9,281 nt of DNA from Comamonas sp. GTDB taxonomy: Bacteria; Pseudomonadota; Gammaproteobacteria; Burkholderiales; Burkholderiaceae_C. The stretch lies in assembly GCA_019236485.1 (NCBI GenBank), contig JAFAIY010000018.1:1-9281 (forward strand), in the 5' to 3' direction. Positions 1 through 6,314 of this stretch are shown piece by piece (position 1 is the stretch's first letter; each line of letters starts with the position of its first letter). Position numbers and translations under genes: made by a program. The notes beneath the pieces are model-generated. The model had not been told where the DNA came from, searched no databases, and saw only the letters and a program-made list of their open reading frames with translations.

Positions 1-1129
1 GCTCCTTGGCGCTTTGCAGGGCCCGGCTGGCCTGCTCGACCAGTTCGTCCAGGCTCAGGCCGTCCCAGGTCTCGGGCGCCAGGGCGCAGCCCGCGCTGAA
101 ATCCAGATCCAGCTGCAGCTCGTACTGGGCGCCCAGCTGCATGGCGGATCTGAGCCGGGTGTACAGCGAACGCACGCCCGCGGCATCGGCATGCAGCAGC
201 AGGCAGAAGGTCTCGCCGCTCCAGCGGCCGGCGATCTCCTCGCCGCGCATCTGCTTTTGCAGCGTGCGCGACAGCAGCTGCAGCGCCTCGTCCCCGACCG
301 TATGGCCGTGGCGGTCGTTGACGCGCTGGAAGTGGTCCATGTTCAGCATCAACATGGCCAGGGCCAGCTGCTTGCGCTTGGCGCGGCGCAGCATGATTTG
401 CGCCTGGCGGGTCAACGCCTGGCGGTGGAGCAGGCCGGTCAGGCTGTCCTGCTGGTGCTGCTTCATGCCGCGGCGGCGGGTTTCGTCATTCAAGGCGATC
501 AGGATCGCCACCAGCAGCAGGGTGCTGGAAAACGGCGCCAGCATGGCGAAGTCCAGATTGGTGTAGGAGTCCTCGGTGAAGCTCTGCAGCCAGGGCGTCT
601 GCAGCGTCAGATAGCTGCGCAGCAGCATGATCAGACCCATGGCCGAGCCCACGCCGAAGAGTATGTAGCGCCAGCTCTTGTTCACGGGCCGGGCCGGATA
701 GAGCGCCATGCAGGCCACGAGGGCGGCGCAGATGCCGTAGCAGGCGCTGAACCAGGCCAGGCGGCTGGGGACGGACTGCAGCAGCACCACAAAGCCCAGC
801 GGCCCCAGGATGCCGCAGGCGATCTGGGCGCGCACCAGCAGCCTGGAGCGCGGGCCCAGCCAGCTGCGCAAGGCCTTGCCCAGCTGCCACAGCGCGGCCA
901 TGGCCGAGACGGCGGCCCCCAGCGGCAGCAGCGTGTCCCAGAGCTCCGACTCCAGATGCGCCGTGGCGAGTATGAGCAGCCAGGCCAGCCCCTGAAGCAG
1001 CAGAAACTGCTGCGCATGGCGGGCCGCGGGACTGATCTTCTGGCCCATGAACCAGGGCAGGGCAAAAGCGATGGTCATCAGATTGACGGCCACCACGATG
1101 GTCATGGAGAAGAAGTCCAGCTGCAGCAT
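1..1129 (-). CDS. Membrane-anchored GGDEF-domain protein, degenerate diguanylate cyclase (3' end cut by window edge)
   Basis: Read on the minus strand from an ATG at 1129 there is an uninterrupted frame of 376 codons that leaves the window at its left edge, so the C-terminus is missing. Residues 1-215 are very hydrophobic, with about seven likely membrane spans (roughly 9-27, 42-58, 66-82, 101-120, 124-143, 154-172, 194-213). This is an integral-membrane input domain that I cannot assign to a named sensor family. A GGDEF domain follows from about residue 226: DSLTGL at 228-233, MDHFQRVND at 264-272 and GDEAL at 279-283. The signature loop reads RWSGETF (302-308). In active cyclases the first Asp of the DxD motif binds metal; here it is Asn263. 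The GGEEF loop is Ser-Gly-Glu-Thr-Phe, and the inhibitory-site RxxD reads RGEE (295-298). Family knowledge says GGDEF domains make c-di-GMP from two GTP. I infer weak or no cyclase activity and perhaps a ligand-sensing role. It lies 12 nt after amn and is probably co-transcribed. Membership is near certain; activity is not. Confidence 0.88.
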   Translation of the reverse strand, partial: MLQLDFFSMTIVVAVNLMTIAFALPWFMGQKISPAARHAQQFLLLQGLAWLLILATAHLESELWDTLLPLGAAVSAMAALWQLGKALRSWLGPRSRLLVRAQIACGILGPLGFVVLLQSVPSRLAWFSACYGICAALVACMALYPARPVNKSWRYILFGVGSAMGLIMLLRSYLTLQTPWLQSFTEDSYTNLDFAMLAPFSSTLLLVAILIALNDETRRRGMKQHQQDSLTGLLHRQALTRQAQIMLRRAKRKQLALAMLMLNMDHFQRVNDRHGHTVGDEALQLLSRTLQKQMRGEEIAGRWSGETFCLLLHADAAGVRSLYTRLRSAMQLGAQYELQLDLDFSAGCALAPETWDGLSLDELVEQASRALQSAKE

Positions 1130-1137
1130 GGAGGCGG

Positions 1138-1144
1138 CTTCCTA
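1138..1144 (-). promoter_or_regulatory. Shine-Dalgarno of the membrane GGDEF gene, overlapping the amn stop codon
   Basis: On the minus strand TAGGAAG lies 8 nt before the ATG at 1129, and its first three bases are the amn stop codon TAG. Good spacing supports the 1129 start. The overlap suggests that ribosomes finishing amn can help initiate the next gene. Confidence 0.6.
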
Positions 1145-2635
1145 CTGGAAGGCGACTTCGTCGAAGCTGCGCAGCTTGCGGCTGTGCAGCCGGTTGGTGC
1201 CGCCCTCGCGCAGAATGTCCACGGCGCGCATGCCTATGCGCAGATGCTGGTCCACGCGCTCGCGGTAGAAATGGTTGGCCATGCCGGGCAGCTTGATCTC
1301 GCCATGCAGCGGCTTGTCGCTCACGCACAGCAGGGTGCCGTAGGGCACGCGGAAGCGGAAACCGTTGGCCGCGATGGTGGCCGACTCCATGTCCAGCGCC
1401 ACGGCACGGCTCTGGCTGAAGCGCAGCTGGGGCAGGTTGTCGGGCAGCAGCTCCCAGTTGCGGTTGTCGGTGCTGGCCACGGTGCCGGTGCGCATGATGC
1501 GCTTGAGGTCGGCATGCTCCATCTGCGTCACGTCGGCCACGGCCTGCTGCAGCGCGAGCTGGATTTCGGCCAGCGCCGGAATGGGCACCCACAGCGGCAG
1601 CTCTTCGTCCAGCACATGGTCCTCGCGCACATAGGCATGGGCCAGCACATAGTCGCCCAGCTGCTGGCTGTTGCGCAGGCCCGCGCAGTGGCCCAGCATC
1701 ATCCAGGCATGGGGGCGCAGCACGGCGATATGGTCGGTAATGGTCTTGGCGTTGGACGGGCCCACGCCGATGTTGACCATGGAGATGCCGCTGTAGTCGG
1801 AGCGCACAAGGTGGTAGCCGGGCATTTGCGGCAGGCGCGGCGGCGCGGCGCCCAGAGCGTCCACGGTCTCGGCGGGCAGGCCCTTGCGGCGCGTGACCAC
1901 ATTGCCGGGCTCGATGAAGGCGATGTACTCGCTGTCTTCCTTGGCCATCTCGGCATGGCCCAGGCTGATGAACTCGTCGATATAGAACTGGTAGTTAGTG
2001 AACAGCACGAAGTTCTGGAACCACTCGGGCGCCGTGCCCGTGTAGTGGCGCAGCCGGTGCAGCGAGTAGTCGACGCGCGGCGCGGTGAACAGCGACAGCG
2101 GCAGGGCCTCGCTGGGATGCGGGCGCCAGGTGCCGTTGGCGATGCCGTCGTCCATGGACTCGAGATCGGGCAGGTCGAAGACGTCGCGCATCAGCAGGCG
2201 GCGCTCGGCTGAGAGCGTGCCTTCCACATAGTCGTTGTCGGCGAACGAGAAATGGATGGGAATCGGCTTGTCGCTCAGGCCCACTTCCAGCGGCACCTGG
2301 TGGTGGAGGATCAGCAGGCGGAACTGTTCCTCGAGATAGTGGGCGAACAGATCGGGCCGGGTCAGCGTGGCCTCGTAGCTGCCCGGGCCTTCCACAAAGC
2401 CGTAGCTCAGCTTGGTGTCGGCGCGCGCCACGGTGGTGGTCCGGATGCGCACGAACGGGTAGTAGGCATGGATGGGGGCGGCCGGCGTCTCGCCGGCCAC
2501 AAAGCGCTGCATGCCCACGCGCAGATGCTCGATCTGCTCGCGGTACAGCTGTTGCACATGGAGCAGAGCCTGCAGGGCATCCGTATGGAAAATACTGCCG
2601 TTTTTAGCGGGAGATGTAGGTGTATTCGGGGCCAT
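1142..2635 (-). CDS. amn: AMP nucleosidase
   Basis: This 497-residue protein closely resembles E. coli Amn (about 484 residues) along its whole length. Amn hydrolyses AMP to adenine and ribose 5-phosphate in the cytoplasm, a purine-salvage and adenylate-pool reaction (EC 3.2.2.4). The N-terminal half (about 20-190) is the Amn-specific region. The C-terminal half has the nucleoside-phosphorylase-like fold: IGVGPSNA at 289-296, GHCAGLRNSQ at 315-324, GTVASTDNRNWE at 384-395, the ALDMES segment at 413-418 and CVSDKPLHGEIK at 437-448. Asp440 sits where the family has its catalytic acid. The C-terminus HSRKLRSFDEVAFQ is also typical. The protein looks intact and active. The ATG at 2635 lies 12 nt past the stop of the upstream GGDEF-EAL gene and has no convincing Shine-Dalgarno sequence, so translation may depend on the upstream gene or on a very short leader. 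The downstream GGDEF gene begins 12 nt after the amn stop. Confidence 0.96.
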   Translation of the reverse strand: MAPNTPTSPAKNGSIFHTDALQALLHVQQLYREQIEHLRVGMQRFVAGETPAAPIHAYYPFVRIRTTTVARADTKLSYGFVEGPGSYEATLTRPDLFAHYLEEQFRLLILHHQVPLEVGLSDKPIPIHFSFADNDYVEGTLSAERRLLMRDVFDLPDLESMDDGIANGTWRPHPSEALPLSLFTAPRVDYSLHRLRHYTGTAPEWFQNFVLFTNYQFYIDEFISLGHAEMAKEDSEYIAFIEPGNVVTRRKGLPAETVDALGAAPPRLPQMPGYHLVRSDYSGISMVNIGVGPSNAKTITDHIAVLRPHAWMMLGHCAGLRNSQQLGDYVLAHAYVREDHVLDEELPLWVPIPALAEIQLALQQAVADVTQMEHADLKRIMRTGTVASTDNRNWELLPDNLPQLRFSQSRAVALDMESATIAANGFRFRVPYGTLLCVSDKPLHGEIKLPGMANHFYRERVDQHLRIGMRAVDILREGGTNRLHSRKLRSFDEVAFQ

Positions 2636-2647
2636 GCACTATTGTCT

Positions 2648-4717
2648 TTATAGCGGGTGACAGTGTTGCGACATCCAGTGCTGCGCCTGATCTGAGGGCA
2701 GCGGAGCTGATACCAGGAACCCTTGCATCATGGCACAACCCATGTCCTTGAGCAGTTGCTGCTGGGCCTGGGTTTCCACCCCTTCGGCGACGATGTTCAG
2801 ATGCAGGCTCTGGCCCATCTGCACGATGGCGCCGACTATGGCCTGGGCATCGGGGTTGTGGGTCAGGTCGGAAACGAAGGAGCGGTCGATCTTGAGCAGG
2901 TCTATGGGGTGTTTGCGCAGATAGGCCAGCGAGGAATAGCCGGTGCCGAAGTCGTCGATGGCCAGGCGCACGCCCAGGGCCTTGAGGGCCTGCAAGGTCT
3001 CGGGCATCTGCCCGCCCGAGAGCATGAGCGTGGACTCGGTGAGCTCGATATGCAGCAGCCCGGCATCGAGGCCGCTGTCTTCCAGCGCCTGGGCCACTTC
3101 CTGGACCACGTCGCGCTGGCGGAACTCCTGGGCGGAGAGATTGATGGCCATGGGCACGGCCGGATGGCCCGCATCCTGCCAGGCCTTGGCCTGGCGGCAG
3201 GCCTGGTTGAGCACCCAGCGGTCCACCGCGGCGATCAGGCCGCGGTTCTCGGCAAAGCCTATGAATTCGTCGGGTGACACCAGGCCGCGATGCGGGTGCT
3301 TCCAGCGCACCAGGGCCTCGAAGCCCGCGAGCTCGCCGTTGTGCATATGGATCTGCGGCTGGTAGTGCAGCTCGAACTCGTCGCGCTCCACGGCCTGGCG
3401 CAGCAGCTGCTCCTGCATGAGCATGCGCGTGCTGCGGCTCTCCAGCATCGGGATGTAGAACTGCGTGAAGCCGCGGCCGCGGCTTTTGGCCATGTGCATG
3501 GCGGCTTCGGCATTGCTGAGCAGCGCCTCGGGGCCGTCCCCGTCCTGGGGGTAGGTGGCGATGCCCAGGCTCAGCGAGAGCACCAGCTGCGTGCCCTCGA
3601 TCTGATAGGGCGCCTCCACGGCGCTGCGCAGCTGCGCGGCCAGGGCCTCGGTTTCGAGCAGGCTGGGGTTGTCGGGCAGCAGCACCACAAAGTCGTCGCT
3701 GCCGATGCGGGCCACGAAGTCCTGCGGCCGCAGCGCGTTGCGCAGGCGCTGGGCCATCTCGCACAGCAGCAGATCGCCGGCGCGGTGGTTCAGGGAATCG
3801 TTGACGGCCTGGAACTGGTCGAGGTCCAGGCTGAGCACGGCCAGGCGGGTGCGCTGAGTCAGGCTCTGGGCCAGGGCCTCGCCCAGCTGCCGGTTCAGAT
3901 GGGCGCGGTTGGGCAGGCGCGTCAGCGGGTCGTGGCGGGCCAGAAAATCCATATGCTGGCGCGCCTGGATGCTGGCCGTCATGTCGCGCACGACGACGAT
4001 GCGGTATTCGTCATTGGCGCCGGGCATGGTCTTGGCCTCGACCTCGATGGGGACCTGCTCGCCGTTCTTGTGGACGAGCATGGATTCCTCGCGGTCCTCG
4101 CGTCCGCTGCGCATATGCTGCAGCGCACGCAGGCGGAACTCGAGCGCCACATAGTCGAGTATGGGCGTGCCGCGCAGCTCGTCCAGGGTGTAGCCCGTGA
4201 GCCGGGTCAGCGCATCGTTGCCATCGAGGATGAAACCGTCGCGGTGCAGCACTATGGCTTCGGTGGTGATGGCCGAGAACTTGCGCATGCGCTCCTCGTT
4301 GTCGCGCATCTGCTGGGCCGCCTGGTACTGGGGGCTGACGTCGGTCAGCAGCGCCACCACGCCCTTGAGCAGGCCTTCCTCCACATGGGGGCGCAGCACG
4401 GTTTCCAGAAACTGCAGCTTGCCGGCCGAGGACAGGAGCTTGCGCGTGTAGCGCACGGGTTCGGGGACATGGGCTCTCAGTGGGCCCAGATAGGGCTCGA
4501 TCTGTTCCCAGACATCTTCGCCCACCACCTCGCGCGCCGAAAGCCCGACAATGGTTTGCGGCGTCAGCCCGAAATATTCGGCATAGCGGGCGTTGGCAAA
4601 ACTGCAGGTACGGGTGGCTGCATCAAAATAGGCCAGCATGGCCGGCGTGGTGTCTGCGATCAGGCGCAGCATGGCATCCTCGTTCCTGATCTGCCGCTGG
4701 TTGAAGTTGTCAGGCAT
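2648..4717 (-). CDS. PAS-PAS-GGDEF-EAL protein, probable c-di-GMP phosphodiesterase
   Basis: This is a 689-residue soluble signalling protein with no membrane span. By pattern, residues 15-128 and 142-252 are two PAS-type sensor domains, 256-420 is GGDEF and 435-680 is EAL. The EAL domain keeps its metal and catalytic residues: E467 in EALVRW, N526 in INLSAQ, E558 in ELTES, D588-D589 in DDFGTG, K609, E645 in AEGVET and Q665. I infer active hydrolysis of c-di-GMP to pGpG. The GGDEF loop is GSDDF (339-343), not GGDEF. The metal-site D298, N306, D314 and an RPQD inhibitory-site motif (330-333) remain, so it may bind GTP or c-di-GMP as a regulator rather than cyclise. An upstream in-frame ATG at 4738 would add seven residues but has no ribosome site. 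The ATG at 4717 follows GGGAGG and is preferred. The gene heads the minus-strand cluster, with amn 12 nt after its stop. The PAS ligand or cofactor cannot be read from sequence. Confidence 0.93.
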   Translation of the reverse strand: MPDNFNQRQIRNEDAMLRLIADTTPAMLAYFDAATRTCSFANARYAEYFGLTPQTIVGLSAREVVGEDVWEQIEPYLGPLRAHVPEPVRYTRKLLSSAGKLQFLETVLRPHVEEGLLKGVVALLTDVSPQYQAAQQMRDNEERMRKFSAITTEAIVLHRDGFILDGNDALTRLTGYTLDELRGTPILDYVALEFRLRALQHMRSGREDREESMLVHKNGEQVPIEVEAKTMPGANDEYRIVVVRDMTASIQARQHMDFLARHDPLTRLPNRAHLNRQLGEALAQSLTQRTRLAVLSLDLDQFQAVNDSLNHRAGDLLLCEMAQRLRNALRPQDFVARIGSDDFVVLLPDNPSLLETEALAAQLRSAVEAPYQIEGTQLVLSLSLGIATYPQDGDGPEALLSNAEAAMHMAKSRGRGFTQFYIPMLESRSTRMLMQEQLLRQAVERDEFELHYQPQIHMHNGELAGFEALVRWKHPHRGLVSPDEFIGFAENRGLIAAVDRWVLNQACRQAKAWQDAGHPAVPMAINLSAQEFRQRDVVQEVAQALEDSGLDAGLLHIELTESTLMLSGGQMPETLQALKALGVRLAIDDFGTGYSSLAYLRKHPIDLLKIDRSFVSDLTHNPDAQAIVGAIVQMGQSLHLNIVAEGVETQAQQQLLKDMGCAMMQGFLVSAPLPSDQAQHWMSQHCHPL

Positions 4718-4720
4718 GCG

Positions 4721-4726
4721 CCTCCC
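4721..4726 (-). promoter_or_regulatory. Shine-Dalgarno deciding the start of the GGDEF-EAL gene
   Basis: On the minus strand GGGAGG (4726 to 4721) stands 3 nt before the ATG at 4717. The overlapping AAAGGG (4729 to 4724) gives 6 nt spacing. The competing ATG at 4738 is preceded by an A/T tract with no purine-rich site, so this sequence moves the start seven codons inward. Confidence 0.6.
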
Positions 4727-4739
4727 TTTGGAGAGCATT

Positions 4740-4745
4740 TTTATA
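4740..4745 (-). promoter_or_regulatory. Candidate -10 box for the GGDEF-EAL / amn / GGDEF cluster
   Basis: TATAAA read on the minus strand from 4745 to 4740 would place transcription start near 4733. That is downstream of the ATG at 4738 and about 15 nt upstream of the preferred ATG at 4717, so the two choices agree. The -35 region is poor: TGGTTA at 4767-4762 with a 16 nt spacer matches only three of six consensus bases. An activator may be needed, or this may not be the real promoter. Confidence 0.35.
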
Positions 4746-4753
4746 GGATTTAG

Positions 4754-4788
4754 TCTGGATTTAACCAGAGTCGGCTAGTTTTAACCGA
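4754..4788. repeat. Paired TTTAACC direct repeats with flanking inverted arms, candidate operator
   Basis: The heptamer TTTAACC occurs at 4760-4766 and again at 4780-4786, exactly 20 bp apart, or about two helical turns. The first copy lies in TCTGG-N6-CCAGA (4754-4769). The second lies in TCGG-N10-CCGA (4771-4788). This sits in the AT-rich stretch between the divergent GGDEF-EAL and CDF genes and overlaps the -35 position of the candidate leftward promoter. Same-face spacing is typical of paired regulator sites. The arms are short, so chance remains possible, and no regulator family can be named. Confidence 0.35.
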
Positions 4789-4864
4789 ATTATTTCAAAA
4801 CGAATTTACAACTGCTGACAGCCGGGCCTGCGCCTCAGCCGCGCCAAAGTGGGCGCTTCTTGAT

Positions 4865-5830
4865 ATGACTAAAACTTCTGTACTCGCTTCATCGTCCACC
4901 TGGTTGCATCCGCGCAACCTGCTGCGGATTTCCGTGGTGGTGGCCTTGCTCACCATTGTCCTCAAGACCATGGCCTGGTGGCTGACGGGATCGGTAGGCC
5001 TGCTGTCGGATGCGCTGGAGTCCTTTGTGAACCTGGCCGGCGCCATGTTCGCTCTGACCATGGTCACCGTGGCCAAGCGGCCCGCGGATACCGAGCATCC
5101 CTATGGGCATTACAAGGCCGAGTATTTCTCGGCCGGCTTTGAGGGCGTGCTGGTTATTGGCGCGAGTCTGGCCATCGCCTGGGCCGCGCTGACGCGGCTC
5201 TGGCATCCGCAGCCGTTGGAGCAGTTGAGCTGGGGCCTGCTGCTGTCGCTGGTCAGCACGGGCTTCAACGGCCTGCTGGCCTGGGTCATGCTGCGTTCGG
5301 CGCGCCAGTACCGCTCCATGGCCCTGGTCGGTGATGCCAAGCATCTGCTCACCGATGTCTGGACCTCGGTGGGCGTGGTGGTCGGTCTGCTGGCCGCGGC
5401 CTGGACCGGCTGGCTGTGGCTGGATGCGCTGGTAGCCCTGGGCGTGGCCGCCCATATCTGCGTACAGGGCATGCAGCTGGTCTGGCAGTCCTCGCAGGGA
5501 CTCATGGACCAGGCGCTGGACGCGCCCCAGCGCCTGCAGATCGACAACTTGCTGGACGGCTATGCGCGGCGCGGCGACGGCGTGGTCTTCGACAATGTCT
5601 CGAGCCGCCAGGCCGGCGAGCGCAGCTTTCTCGATCTGCACATGCATGTGCCAGGGCAGTGGAGCGTGCAGCGCGCGGCACAATTGCGCTCCGAGATCGA
5701 GGCCGAGCTGCTCAAGGCCATTCCGGGTCTGTATGCCCGGATCGAGTTGCTGCCCGAGGGCATGAGCACGGCCAGCGAGGTGGCCGATGGTGGCGCGGAG
5801 GGCGCCGTGCAGGAGAGTTCCGGAACATGA
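4865..5830 (+). CDS. Cation diffusion facilitator (CDF) family transporter, FieF/YiiP-like
   Basis: This is a 321-residue inner-membrane protein with about six membrane spans over residues 19-205 and a cytoplasmic C-terminal domain (about 210-300), the normal CDF layout and size. CDF proteins export divalent metals such as Zn, Fe, Co or Cd by proton antiport. Recognisable family segments are [17 protein letters not shown] (41-57), [14 protein letters not shown] (78-91) and [13 protein letters not shown] (156-168). Aligned by eye to E. coli YiiP, the TM5 metal pair H160/D164 is kept, but the TM2 pair Asp-x3-Asp is replaced by E52-x3-N56. Several C-terminal zinc-binding histidines of YiiP have no clear equivalent. 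The metal therefore cannot be assigned. The ATG at 4865 has no good Shine-Dalgarno sequence, but the residues that follow fit the family N-terminus. The stop overlaps the dtd start. The promoter should lie in the divergent region 4739-4864. Confidence 0.92.
   Translation: MTKTSVLASSSTWLHPRNLLRISVVVALLTIVLKTMAWWLTGSVGLLSDALESFVNLAGAMFALTMVTVAKRPADTEHPYGHYKAEYFSAGFEGVLVIGASLAIAWAALTRLWHPQPLEQLSWGLLLSLVSTGFNGLLAWVMLRSARQYRSMALVGDAKHLLTDVWTSVGVVVGLLAAAWTGWLWLDALVALGVAAHICVQGMQLVWQSSQGLMDQALDAPQRLQIDNLLDGYARRGDGVVFDNVSSRQAGERSFLDLHMHVPGQWSVQRAAQLRSEIEAELLKAIPGLYARIELLPEGMSTASEVADGGAEGAVQESSGT
5811..5817 (+). promoter_or_regulatory. Shine-Dalgarno of dtd inside the CDF gene
   Basis: AGGAGAG lies within the last codons of the CDF gene, 9 nt before the ATG at 5827 and 12 nt before a second ATG at 5830. 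Spacing favours 5827, the ATG that overlaps the CDF stop as ATGA. Confidence 0.6.
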
Positions 5831-6285
5831 TGAGTGTGATTCAGCGCGTCAAGCAGGCGCGTGTGGAAGTCGAGGGCCGCATTACCGGCCAGATCGAACA
5901 GGGCCTGCTGGTGCTGGTCTGTGCCGAACGCGGAGACACCGATGCCGAGGCCGACAAGCTGCTGGCCAAGCTGCTCAAGCTGCGCATCTTCAGCGACGAG
6001 GCTGGCAAGATGAACCGCAGCCTGCAGGATGTGGGCGGCGGCCTGCTGATCGTGAGCCAGTTCACGCTGGCCGCCGATACCCGAGGCGGCAACCGCCCCA
6101 GCTTTACGGGCGCGGCCGCGCCCGACGAAGGCCGGCGCCTGTACGACTATTTCGTGGAGCGGGCACGCGCGGCCCATCCCCTGGTGCAGACCGGCGAGTT
6201 TGCGGCCGATATGCAGGTGCATCTGCTCAACGACGGGCCGGTGACCATTCCCATGCGCATAGAGCCGGCCGCAGCCCCGGCATGA
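5827..6285 (+). CDS. dtd: D-aminoacyl-tRNA deacylase (D-Tyr-tRNA(Tyr) deacylase)
   Basis: This 152-residue protein is about the usual length for bacterial Dtd (about 145-150) and aligns with E. coli Dtd throughout. It is a cytoplasmic proofreading enzyme that removes D-amino acids, and glycine mischarged on tRNA-Ala, from tRNAs, so protecting translation. The two family signatures are present: SQFTLAADT at 77-85, with the active-site SQFTL, and the Gly-cisPro motif NDGPVT at 135-140. Also conserved are IQRV near the start, KMNRSLQD (61-68), RPSF (90-93), YDYFVE (106-111) and FAADMQV (125-131). The start is one of two adjacent ATGs (5827 or 5830). The first is better spaced from the ribosome site and overlaps the CDF stop by 4 nt, implying translational coupling. 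The short Pro/Ala-rich tail is non-conserved. Nothing suggests a functional tie to metal efflux beyond shared transcription. Confidence 0.96.
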   Translation: MMSVIQRVKQARVEVEGRITGQIEQGLLVLVCAERGDTDAEADKLLAKLLKLRIFSDEAGKMNRSLQDVGGGLLIVSQFTLAADTRGGNRPSFTGAAAPDEGRRLYDYFVERARAAHPLVQTGEFAADMQVHLLNDGPVTIPMRIEPAAAPA

Positions 6286-6314
6286 ACCCATAACCCCATT
6301 TCACGCACAAGACC

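Noticed and set aside
486..1592. A 368-codon minus-strand frame covering the amn 3' end and the GGDEF 5' end
   Set aside because: It is out of frame with both amn and the membrane GGDEF protein. Its translation is compositionally biased, and no frameshift is needed to explain either real gene.
14..2212. A 732-codon plus-strand frame opposite the membrane GGDEF gene and amn
   Set aside because: It is low-complexity Gln/His/Gly/Ala-rich translation, antisense to two well-supported genes, with no motif.
3290..4753. A 487-codon plus-strand frame opposite the GGDEF-EAL gene
   Set aside because: It is antisense to a gene with complete PAS, GGDEF and EAL signatures and shows no domain of its own.
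5416..5826. In-frame upstream extension of dtd to 289 codons
   Set aside because: Dtd homology starts at 5827-5830. The extension lies inside the CDF gene in another frame and matches nothing.
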